From NCBI GenBank assembly GCA_964505975.1, contig CAZDLW010000129.1, positions 1 through 15,155 of the forward strand: a stretch of 15,155 bases of DNA. Reading direction: 5' to 3'. Below, in pieces: positions 6,765 to 13,889 of this stretch; position 1 is the first letter of the stretch; each line of letters opens with the position of its first letter. A program made the translations under genes and the position numbers. Below the pieces are notes generated by a model. It was given only the letters and a program-made list of their open reading frames with translations. It did no database searches and had not been told where the DNA came from. Source of the stretch: Gp6-AA40 sp964505975 (GTDB taxonomy: Bacteria; Acidobacteriota; Vicinamibacteria; Vicinamibacterales; UBA2999).

Positions 6765-7525
6765 ATGAGCACGATGGAAGATCGATTGTCTGGCGTGGAG
6801 GCACTGCTCGCGACGATGGCCGCGCACGGGGCGGCGATGCGGGAGATAGACCGCGCCATGCGGGAGACAGACCACGCGATGCGGGAGACGGACCGCCAGA
6901 TGCAGGAGACGAACCGTCAGATGCAGGAGATGCACCGTCAGCTGGTGGACCTATACCGTCGGATGCACGAGGAGAATCTTCGAGCACAGGAGGAGAACCG
7001 TGCGATTCGCGAGGACAGAATCGCGTATCGACGGGAGGCGCAGGGGGAGATTCGTGCGATTCAACTGGGGTGGGCAAGGTCCCAGCGCAAATGGGGCGAG
7101 CTGGCGAACAAGATGGGGACGCTCGTCGAGGACATCGTGGCCCCGGGCATCCCTACCGTGTTCCGGCGCGTGTTTCGGGTGCGCCGTCTGGATTTCTTTG
7201 CGCAGCGCGTGCGTCGCACGCACCGCACTGACCCCGGGCGGCAAAGAGAGTTCGACTACGTGTGCGGCGCCGGCGACGTACTGCTGGTGAACGAGACCAA
7301 GAGCACGATCAGGCCGGACGACATATCCGCGTTCGTGGCGCTTCTCGACGAGGCACGCGAGTATTTGCCGGAGGCGGAGGGCCGGCGACTGGTTGGCGGG
7401 CTGGCGGGGTTCTCCGTCGATCCCAGTCTCGTGGCCGCAGGCGAGCGCCAGGGGCTGCTCATGTTCGGACTCGGCACGGGGCTGCTTCGTATCCTCAATA
7501 CTCCCGGCTTTCAGCCACGCGCGTT

Positions 7526-7529
<4 letters not shown>
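6765..7529 (+). CDS. coiled-coil protein with PD-(D/E)XK nuclease-like domain (DUF3782-like)
   Basis: 254 residues from ATG 6765, supported by GGGAG at 6752-6756, eight bases upstream. Residues about 10-100 are a long coiled coil. Within it five tandem heptads (MREIDRA, MRETDHA, MRETDRQ, MQETNRQ, MQEMHRQ; residues 25-59) are encoded by five 21-base repeats at 6837-6941. The C-terminal half reads W-x-E-L-A-N-K-M-G-T-L-V-E-D-I-V-x-P, then EFDYV with D164, and VLLVNETKS with E177 and K179. This is the D...ExK arrangement of the PD-(D/E)XK fold, and the overall plan fits DUF3782-type proteins. Whether it cuts DNA is unknown. It is a lone + strand gene between two - strand pilus and regulatory blocks, which suggests insertion. 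Its TAG stop shares the palindrome CTAG (7526-7529) with the stop of the convergent regulator gene. Confidence 0.75.
6837..6941 (+). repeat. five tandem 21-bp repeats encoding coiled-coil heptads
   Basis: Each unit begins ATGC(G/A)GGAGA and encodes one heptad starting with Met. The units differ mainly at the sixth and seventh codons, so they are diverging copies of a recent expansion. The heptad pattern continues with weaker similarity to about 7040. Confidence 0.85.
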
Positions 7530-8382
<853 letters not shown>

Positions 8383-8392
8383 NNNNNNNNNN
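8383..8392. other. assembly gap (10 N)
   Basis: Ten undetermined bases inside the Walker A-proximal region of the sigma-54 regulator, flanked by two diverged copies of the same 22 coding bases. This indicates overlapping contig ends rather than truly missing sequence. Confidence 0.95.
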
Positions 8393-8958
8393 CCGTTGTA
8401 ATGCAGCGCCCGCGCGAACAGCTCCTTGCCCGTGCCGCTCTCGCCGCCTATCAGGACCGTGGCGTCGGTAGCCGCGGCGCGATGGAGCTGTTGCGACACC
8501 TGCCGGAGCTGCGGGTCCTCGCCGATGATCCGCGGCGCGCCGCGACGTTCTGCCAGCTCTTCCTTCAAGAGCACGTACTCGCGCAGCATGCGGCGCCGGG
8601 CCAGGGCACGCTCGATGATGAGCAGCAGGTGATCGGGGTCGATGGGCTTGGCCAGGAAGTCGGTAGCGCCTTCCTTCATCGCGGTCACCGCGTCCTGGAT
8701 GCTTCCGTAGGCCGTCATCACGACCACCGGAAGTTCCGGGTCGTACTCGTGCGCAGCGCGCATCACGCCAAGGCCGTCACCAGTCGGGAGCTTCAGGTCC
8801 GTCAGCACCAGGGCCGGCCGCGCCTGCCGCAACTGCTGCACCGCCTCCGATTCGTCCGGCGCCTCGACAACCGCGTGCCCCTGCGCCTCGAGCGCGTGCC
8901 GGAGCATGGTACGGAGAGAATCCTTGTCTTCGACCAGAAGGACAGGGAACGACGACAT
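8393..8958 (-). CDS. NtrC-type sigma-54 response regulator, N-terminal receiver part (to the N gap)
   Basis: The N-terminal part starts at ATG 8958 (MSSFPVLLVEDKD); GTG 9015 is in frame but would overlap the upstream gene and adds a non-family extension. The receiver domain (residues 1-120) has the acidic pair E10/D11, phospho-acceptor D54 in VLTDLKLP, T82 in MTAYGS and K104 in LAKPID. It is followed by the linker and the first AAA+ motif, Walker A GESGTGKE (172-179). The reading stops in the N gap after FARALHYN. It belongs with the segment at 7526-8382. The likely partner is the PAS histidine kinase at 11509-12795, though three genes lie between. By family and position it may control pilus genes, as PilR does, but the true targets are unknown. 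Confidence 0.9.
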
Positions 8959-9002
8959 CTGTGCGGTTGACGAGTGGGAGGAGCTTGCCCGTGCGATGGC
9001 AT

Positions 9003-9563
9003 TCACCGCAGCCACCCGGGGGGCACGCCGGCCCGGCGCGCTTCCTCCTGGATGTCTGCCACGGCCTTCATGCGCTGTGCGATCTCCTTCTTCACGCGGT
9101 CCAGTTCGACGAGCGCCTTGTCCCGGTCCGCGGCAATCATGGCGCGCTGGGCCGGGTCGTCGCGGGCGGTGAAGTCCGCTGTCAGTCCGTTGATGCGGCT
9201 CTGCAGCGCCTCGGCAAAGAGCTCCGCGCGGCTGAGGGCATTCCGCTCGCTATGGATCCGCTCGCGCCAGTAGGCCTGGTCGCGTGCCGGCTCCGCCGGT
9301 GCCGCGGCCGCGTCGGGATCGGAGGTCTGCGACGATCCAGCGCCTCCGGCGGACGAGGAGGGCACCGGAGACGAAGAGTCGGAAGGTTCGGACGATGAGA
9401 CGCGGTGCAGGTCCTGGTTCGTGTAGAGCTTTCCCGGCGTTGCGATGGTTTTGCGCCGCTCCTCTTCCTGGCGCGCCACGTCACCGAGCGACTGCGCGCC
9501 AACATAGGCAGACACGAGCAGAAGCAGCGCCAGCGCACCAGCGGCCAGGACGAATCGCATCAT
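9003..9563 (-). CDS. exported coiled-coil protein of unknown function
   Basis: 186 residues from ATG 9563 (ATG 9560 also possible); the frame stays open to 9779 only because it runs through the G-rich repeat, and that extension is rejected. Residues 1-24 form a signal peptide (MRF, a hydrophobic core, then AQ before SLGDVARQ). The mature start LGDVARQEEERRKTI...GKLYTNQDL is a pattern I associate with short secreted proteins of Acidobacteriota. A Ser/Pro/Ala-rich linker (about residues 55-95) leads to a charged helical region (about 97-180) with strong coiled-coil character. Probably periplasmic; no enzymatic motif. It ends 44 bases before the regulator ATG on the same strand, so the two may be cotranscribed. 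Confidence 0.75.
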   Translation of the reverse strand: MMRFVLAAGALALLLLVSAYVGAQSLGDVARQEEERRKTIATPGKLYTNQDLHRVSSSEPSDSSSPVPSSSAGGAGSSQTSDPDAAAAPAEPARDQAYWRERIHSERNALSRAELFAEALQSRINGLTADFTARDDPAQRAMIAADRDKALVELDRVKKEIAQRMKAVADIQEEARRAGVPPGWLR

Positions 9564-9724
9564 GAGCGTCACTCTGCTGAACAGGACCCGAGGGAGAGCC
9601 GGTCTCGCAACCGTCCCATGACGTTTCGGCTGGAACGCGGACAGACTGCAGCCTCCCCTTCCCCCTTCCTGCCTTCTCCCTTGCCCAGCCCCCACCTTTC
9701 CCCTTCCTGCCTCGCGCCTCCTCC

Positions 9725-9766
9725 CTAACACAGCCCTCCCTCCTCTCCCCCCGTCCCCTTCCCCCT
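9725..9766 (-). repeat. G-rich interspersed repeat, copy C
   Basis: C-rich on the + strand, with CTAACACAGCCCTCCCTCC as the core, followed by CT-rich sequence up to 9766; looser C-rich sequence extends back to about 9652. This is the only copy not at a gene 3' end: it lies between two divergent starts. With copy D it flanks the gene at 9779 in inverted orientation. Confidence 0.8.
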
Positions 9767-9773
9767 GGTTTCT

Positions 9774-9779
9774 ATACAA
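9774..9779 (+). promoter_or_regulatory. possible -10 element
   Basis: TATACA, within TATACAAT, sits directly on the first ATG (9779). If it is a -10 box, transcription would begin near the second ATG (9788), giving a leaderless message; no Shine-Dalgarno sequence is present. No clear -35 box can be seen in the C-rich repeat upstream. Confidence 0.25.
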
Positions 9780-10663
9780 TGCTCGCCATGCGTCCGGTGC
9801 AGATGGCGTTCGGACCGATCGCCGTGACCCTCATGCTCGTGGCGTCCGTGGAGAGTGCGGCGCAAAGTCAGCGTGAAAAGATCCTGTCGCGGGTGGCCGC
9901 GTACGTGCAGCGGTTCGTCACCGATTTCTCGAACGTCGTCGCCGAGGAGGACTACCGGCAGGAGTGGCAATTCGGAACGGAGCGCCGCCGCCTGAAGTCG
10001 GATTTCCTGCTAGTGCAGTATCCCGGGGCCGAGCGTGAGTGGCTGTCGTTTCGCGACGTGTACGAAGTGAACGGCCGTCGCGTTCGCGATCAGCAGGAAC
10101 GTCTCACGGACCTGTTCCTCCAGCCCTTCGAGGATGCACGCCGCCGGGCCGAGGAGATCACACGAGCCGGGTCCAGGCACAGCATGGTGGAACTGGGAGG
10201 CACGAGTAATCCATTGCTGGTGCTGGCGTTCCTTCAGGCGCATTACCAACCCGATTACCTGTTCACGGTCGGCGAGCTCGACACCGGGCTCGGCCCGGCC
10301 ATCAGGGTCCTGGAGCTCGAAGAGCGGCTGCGTCCCACGCCCGTCACTCGCGCGGCCCCGGTGCCGCTGCGCGGTACGGCCTGGGTGGACGAGGACACCG
10401 GACGCGTGGTCAAGACGGAGCTCCGCATCGGAAACGGGGCGGGCGCAAGTATGGTCAGAACGGTGTTTGGTTTCGACCAGGCGCTCGGCATCGACGTGCC
10501 CCTGGAGATGCGGGAATGGCGCCCGGGCCAGACCACGGTGACGCGGCCGTTCCCGCGGGGCGGCGCCCGGATGGACGATCGGTTCATCGGCGTGGCCACC
10601 TACGGCCGCTTCCGGCGCTTTCAGGTGCAGACGCAGGAAACACTCGGAGTACCTGACCCCTGA
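9779..10663 (+). CDS. exported protein of unknown function
   Basis: 294 residues from ATG 9779; ATG 9788 is an equally good start. A hydrophobic N-terminus (MRPVQMAFGPIAVTLMLVASVESAAQ) is a signal peptide with likely cleavage at SAAQ/S. The mature part starts with a helix (ILSRVAAYVQRFVTDFSNVVAEEDYRQEW). It continues with alternating strand-like segments such as LKSDFLLVQYPG, WLSFRDVYEVNGRRV and GTAWVDEDTGRVVKTELRI, then an end like DVPLEMREW. The layout recalls LolA/outer-membrane lipoprotein-sorting-like folds, but I do not recognise the family firmly; similar proteins seem frequent in Acidobacteriota. It is divergent from the secreted coiled-coil gene. Inverted copies C and D of the G-rich repeat bracket it like a cassette, with copy D starting within 20 bases of the stop. 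Confidence 0.75.
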   Translation: MLAMRPVQMAFGPIAVTLMLVASVESAAQSQREKILSRVAAYVQRFVTDFSNVVAEEDYRQEWQFGTERRRLKSDFLLVQYPGAEREWLSFRDVYEVNGRRVRDQQERLTDLFLQPFEDARRRAEEITRAGSRHSMVELGGTSNPLLVLAFLQAHYQPDYLFTVGELDTGLGPAIRVLELEERLRPTPVTRAAPVPLRGTAWVDEDTGRVVKTELRIGNGAGASMVRTVFGFDQALGIDVPLEMREWRPGQTTVTRPFPRGGARMDDRFIGVATYGRFRRFQVQTQETLGVPDP

Positions 10664-10680
10664 AGGAAGAGGGGGAATAC

Positions 10681-10796
10681 GAAGGGGGCAGGGGGGAAGG
10701 GGAGGGGAGGAAGGGCTGTGTTAGAGGGAGGAGTCTGGTAGGGAGGGGGTCTTGGTCAGGGAGGGGTCGGGTTAGGGAGGGGTCGGCAGGAGTCAG
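10681..10796 (+). repeat. G-rich interspersed repeat, copy D, with tandem tail
   Basis: Longest copy. G-runs at 10684-10709 lead into GGAGGAAGGGCTGTGTTAG. The tail (10720-10786) is four degenerate units of 16-18 bases close to GTTAGGGAGGGGTCGG, followed by a partial fifth that reaches the stop codon of the convergent gene at 10793. Several overlapping G-quadruplex patterns lie on the + strand. Confidence 0.85.
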
Positions 10797-11173
10797 TGTC
10801 TTCGCGGGGACGCGCGCTCGAGTGATGCGATGAGCCCTCTGATCATGCGACCAACTTCTTCAGCATCCGCGATCAGCACCTCGACGTCAGAAGGGCCAAT
10901 CGCAGTGACGCGTCCGGCGAGCTCCAGCTGAGTCTGCAGCTCGTTGTTGGAGCCCTTCGCAATCCAGAGGTGATTGATATACGCGGACGTAAAGTGGCGG
11001 CCGAAGCCTTCGGCGATGTTGGATGGTACCGACACGCAGGTTCGTCGAAGCTCCGACCCCAGTACGAACTGATCGTCCCGGCGCAGTCGTTTCGATATCC
11101 GGTAGCACCGCTCGGCCAGCGCCATGCTCTTCTGCCAGACGATCAGATCGCGGAACGAAGTAATGTCGGACAT
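10793..11173 (-). CDS. four-helix-bundle protein (23S rRNA intervening-sequence / S23 family)
   Basis: 126 residues from ATG 11173; GTG 11260 is in frame but adds a low-complexity, non-family N-terminus. The signatures are SFRDLIVWQKSMALAERCY near the N-terminus, DQFVLGSELRRTCVSVPSNIAEGF in the middle and KGSNNELQTQLELA in the third helix. These are the hallmarks of the four-helix-bundle family first noted inside 23S rRNA intervening sequences and related in fold to the Avd protein of diversity-generating retroelements. The family is widespread as lone genes and its function is mostly unknown. Here there is no rRNA, reverse transcriptase or template/variable repeat nearby. It is bracketed by inverted copies D and E of the G-rich repeat. 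A perfect 15-base palindrome lies just ahead of the start. Confidence 0.9.
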   Translation of the reverse strand: MSDITSFRDLIVWQKSMALAERCYRISKRLRRDDQFVLGSELRRTCVSVPSNIAEGFGRHFTSAYINHLWIAKGSNNELQTQLELAGRVTAIGPSDVEVLIADAEEVGRMIRGLIASLERASPRRH

Positions 11174-11508
11174 GCCGAGACGCGGCAGGCACGGTCCGTG
11201 CCGGGCGCCGTCAGGTGATACAGCAAGCAGAGGTCTTCCTTCGGACAAAGGCAGGTGCACGACTCAGAAAGAATGAATCTGGGAGTTCAAGGGAACTCAG
11301 GGGAGTATCGCCCAGGATCGTCGCAGGACCCGTCGCCCGCGATTCGGCACGGTTCGGCGGTCGTTCAACATCACGACATGAAGCAAATGGTGCAATCGTG
11401 ATTCTCGCCGCTCATGGCAGATTGTGCCACTCGGGGAATCCACGGCGTGAACACTTCCCCCTGACAGACTCTCCCCTAACAGTCCCCTAACAGAGCCTTC
11501 CCCCTAAC
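11174..11508. other. 335-base spacer without a convincing gene
   Basis: Contains the palindrome at 11188-11202, a small hairpin GAGTTC-AAGG-GAACTC (11283-11298), the dyad TGGCAGATTGTGCCA (11415-11429), and the CCCCTAACAG-type tail of repeat copy E from 11469. A 91-codon + strand frame (11215-11490) lacks a ribosome binding site and has no recognisable domain. Confidence 0.6.
11188..11202. promoter_or_regulatory. perfect palindrome ahead of the four-helix-bundle gene
   Basis: GGCACGG-T-CCGTGCC has seven-base arms around one central base, 14 bases upstream of ATG 11173. Its position suits an operator or an mRNA leader hairpin; no factor can be named. Confidence 0.4.
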
Positions 11509-11550
11509 CTAACACAGCCCTTCCTCCCCTCCCCCCTCCCCTTCCCCCTT
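11469..11550 (-). repeat. G-rich interspersed repeat, copy E (in the 3' end of the kinase gene)
   Basis: On the kinase coding strand, G-runs lead into GGGGAGGAAGGGCTGTGTTAG, where TAG is the kinase stop codon. After it come several TTAGGGG-like units down to 11469. It is the same core as copy D in reverse orientation. Confidence 0.85.
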
Positions 11551-12795
11551 CAGCGTGAGCCCTACCTGCACGCTGGCCCCGCCGCGAGGCGACGCGGACA
11601 CTGCCACGCGGCCGTTGTGCAGGAGGACGATCTTCTGCACGATGGCCAGGCCGAGACCGGTGCCCCGCGACCGTGTGGTGTAGAACGGCTGGAACACGCG
11701 CGCGCGCAGGGTCTCCGGAATGCCGGGGCCGTTATCGTCCACGGAGACCCAGCACGTTCGATGGACGGCGTCGATGCGGCCTTCAAGGGCCATGGACGGC
11801 GCCACACCTGCCGCGTCGCACGCTTCGGCGGCGTTGCGCACGAGATTCCCGAACACCTGCCGCAGCAGCACCTCGTCGCCTTCGATCTCGCCGAAGGTGC
11901 CGCGGACCTCCACGGTTGCACCAGCCGGTAATTCGTGCCGGAGGTCGTCCACGGCGCGACGCACGACGGCCTCCAGCGACACGGAGGTGAAGGAGATCTG
12001 TTCGGGACGAGCGAAGTTGAGAAAGTTCGTGACGACCTTGCCGAGCGCGTCGGCTTCCTGCCGGATCCCTTCGACGTACGGGCGGTAGCGCTCCGGCTGT
12101 GCGTCGAGATCGATCAGCCGGCTGTATCCGTGGATCGTTGCGAGCCCGTTTCGGAACTCGTGCGCCATGCCGGCGGTGAGCTCGCCGAGACGGGCAAGTG
12201 TGTCCTTGAGGCGAAGCTGACTCTCGAGATCGACCACCGCGGTCAGATCGGAGAAGAGACAGATGGCGCCTCGCGGGGCGCCGCCACCGGCGATCGGCGA
12301 CACGGTCACGCCGAGATGGGAAGGACGTACGGTCTCCGGCATCTGCAGCGCCCGCCGGACAATTGGTCTGCCGGTGTCGAGACACTCGGCAATGGCGTCC
12401 ACGAGTGGTGGCGCCCCTGACAGCAGTTCGCGATAAGCGGCGCCCTCCACCTCACCCGGGACGTCCAGCATGGCACGGCCCGCGGGATTCAGCGTCTCCA
12501 CGCGTCCCGAGCGATCGACCAGCAGCAGTCCGGCCGTCAGGCTCTCCACAATCTGACTGCTCAGTTGCTCGGAGGCGTCCGCCCTGGCGCTCGTCTCCTG
12601 CTCCTGCGCCTTGAGCCTGGTCACGGCGTCCTGCAGCGCCGCGGAGAGGATGGCGGTTTCGGATCCGGTATCGCGCAGCCGGCGCGCCGCGTCGCGCGCC
12701 GTGGACGCAAAGCGCAGCACGGCATACGTGAGCACGGCAACGAGCGCCGCAACGATGACGGTCAAGCCGAGAAGCGTGTAGCCGAACGTAGTCAT
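11509..12795 (-). CDS. PAS-domain sensor histidine kinase (NtrB-like)
   Basis: 428 residues from ATG 12795. One membrane helix (about 4-30) is followed by a coiled-coil linker, a PAS-like domain (about 83-190, starting ESLTAGLLLVDRSGRVETLN), and HisKA with the phospho-acceptor H212 in GMAHEFRNGLATIHG. The ATPase domain has N321 (NLVRNAAEA), DDNGPGIP (353-360), FQPFYTTR and GTGLGLA (378-384). The H-box type with EFRN is that of kinases paired with NtrC-like regulators. The nearest regulator of that type is at 7526-8958. With only one helix and no periplasmic domain it probably senses an internal or membrane signal through PAS. The last 12 or so residues (KGEGEGGGEEGLC) and the stop are encoded by the G-rich repeat, replacing the natural end. 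The leader region holds mutually exclusive hairpins (12834-12877). Confidence 0.92.
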   Translation of the reverse strand: MTTFGYTLLGLTVIVAALVAVLTYAVLRFASTARDAARRLRDTGSETAILSAALQDAVTRLKAQEQETSARADASEQLSSQIVESLTAGLLLVDRSGRVETLNPAGRAMLDVPGEVEGAAYRELLSGAPPLVDAIAECLDTGRPIVRRALQMPETVRPSHLGVTVSPIAGGGAPRGAICLFSDLTAVVDLESQLRLKDTLARLGELTAGMAHEFRNGLATIHGYSRLIDLDAQPERYRPYVEGIRQEADALGKVVTNFLNFARPEQISFTSVSLEAVVRRAVDDLRHELPAGATVEVRGTFGEIEGDEVLLRQVFGNLVRNAAEACDAAGVAPSMALEGRIDAVHRTCWVSVDDNGPGIPETLRARVFQPFYTTRSRGTGLGLAIVQKIVLLHNGRVAVSASPRGGASVQVGLTLKGEGEGGGEEGLC

Positions 12796-12833
12796 GAAGC
12801 GGATCCATCAACCTCGCGGGGTCCCAGGGCCTT

Positions 12834-12877
12834 CTCGACTATCCTCAATGGTCGAGGAATGTACACGTCTCCTCGAC
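12834..12877 (-). promoter_or_regulatory. alternative hairpins in the kinase upstream region
   Basis: Three complementary blocks, CTCGAC (12834-12839), GTCGAGG (12851-12857) and CCTCGAC (12871-12877), allow the middle block to pair with either neighbour. The loops are 11 and 13 bases. The arrangement lies 39-82 bases before the kinase ATG. Confidence 0.4.
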
Positions 12878-12905
12878 CGTGCAGCACTCGCAATAAGTCC
12901 GACTG

Positions 12906-13106
12906 AGTCCCGGAGCTCACTCGAGTTGCGACTAGCGGCGATCTACGACTCGCGCAACACAGAGACGGGCAAAACGCATCCGGAGCGTGAGGACCGAGCT
13001 GGGTTGCGGGACTCAGCTCGGGTCGCCAGCCGCGGGTGGAGGATGCGTTTTACCGCGCGATGTCGTCGGGAGCCCGCTAGTCGCAACTCGAGTGAGCTCC
13101 GGGACT
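12906..13106. repeat. 201-bp nested palindromic element
   Basis: Perfect 33-base terminal inverted repeats (12906-12938 and 13074-13106). Inside them are a perfect 11-base pair AAAACGCATCC/GGATGCGTTTT (12971-12981 and 13041-13051) and a central hairpin GACCGAGCTG/CAGCTCGGGTC (12992-13001 and 13014-13024) with one bulged base. No coding frame fits. It lies six bases beyond the pilD stop codon. Confidence 0.9.
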
Positions 13107-13111
13107 AGTCA

Positions 13112-13882
13112 CTAGTAGAAAGACAGGTACCACCCCAGCAGCGCCTCGCCGGCAACGGCCGCGACGAGCGCACCGGTCGCCAGAAACGTCCCGAAGGGCA
13201 GCGCTGCCTGCATGCCGCCGCGGCCACTCACGAGAAGACCGGCTCCGACGAGCGATCCGGCAAACGACGCGAACACCAGCGTGACGATCATCAGCGGCCA
13301 GCCCAGGAACGCGCCAATCATGGCCAGCATCTTCACGTCGCCCATCCCGAGCCCTTCGATGCCCCGCACCCTGTAGTACGCCTCGGCAATCAGGAACAGC
13401 ACGCCTCCGCCGGCCACCACGCCAATGAGCGACGACACCCATCCCGGAGCGAACAAGAGGCTGAACACCAAGCCGACCACAATGCCCGGCAGCGTGATGA
13501 CATTCGGCAGAATGTGGTGGCGCAGGTCGATGACGAAGAGAACGACCATCGCGCAGGCAAACAGCAGGCGCACCGCGAGCAGCGGCGTCGCGCCGTACAC
13601 GAAGTACCCTCCCACGAACAGGACCGCGGTGGTCATCTCCACGAACGGATACATGACGCTGATCGACGCGCCGCACGTGCGGCACCGGCCGCGCAGCACG
13701 AGCCAGCTCGCGACCGGTACGTTCTCGTACCAGGCCAGCGGCCGCGCGCAGCTGGTGCAATGCGAGCCCGGCCAGGCGAGCGACTCCCGCCGCGGCAGCC
13801 GGTAGATGCAGACGTTGAGAAAGCTGCCAACCAACAGGCCCAGCATCGCGAGCACGACGGGAAGCCCAAACGAAATGGACAT
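13112..13882 (-). CDS. pilD: prepilin peptidase (leader peptidase / N-methyltransferase)
   Basis: 256 residues from ATG 13882. The N-terminal cytoplasmic loop has the zinc-binding pairs C42-x-x-C45 and C67-x-x-C70 (HCTSCARPL, CRTCG). The two catalytic aspartates are D119 in VIDLRHHILPN and D182 in GLGMGDVKM, as in GxGD membrane proteases. Seven to eight membrane helices fit the family. It cleaves the short basic leader before the F/M of prepilins and methylates the new N-terminus, so PilV, PilW and probably PilX in this window are substrates. The second zinc motif suggests a bifunctional enzyme. It starts seven bases after the TPR gene and is the last gene of that operon; the stop is followed at once by a second stop (TAGTGA) and the palindromic element. 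Confidence 0.93.
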   Translation of the reverse strand: MSISFGLPVVLAMLGLLVGSFLNVCIYRLPRRESLAWPGSHCTSCARPLAWYENVPVASWLVLRGRCRTCGASISVMYPFVEMTTAVLFVGGYFVYGATPLLAVRLLFACAMVVLFVIDLRHHILPNVITLPGIVVGLVFSLLFAPGWVSSLIGVVAGGGVLFLIAEAYYRVRGIEGLGMGDVKMLAMIGAFLGWPLMIVTLVFASFAGSLVGAGLLVSGRGGMQAALPFGTFLATGALVAAVAGEALLGWYLSFY

Positions 13883-13889
13883 TCGTGGC

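Noticed and set aside
9564..9779. N-terminal extension of the exported coiled-coil gene to 9779
   Set aside because: It is translated G-rich repeat; the signal peptide starts at 9563/9560.
10793..11260. Diversity-generating retroelement suggested by the Avd-like four-helix-bundle protein
   Set aside because: No reverse transcriptase frame and no template/variable repeat pair in the window.
11215..11490. 91-codon + strand frame in the spacer before the kinase 3' end
   Set aside because: No ribosome binding site, no domain, and it overlaps palindromes and repeat copy E.
11469..11516. Telomere-like TTAGGGG units
   Set aside because: Short, irregular, internal and attached to the G-rich repeat core; no sign of a replicon end.
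12906..13106. Integron attC site
   Set aside because: The core triplets are in the opposite order to RYYYAAC...GTTRRRY, the arms are perfect and no integrase is present.
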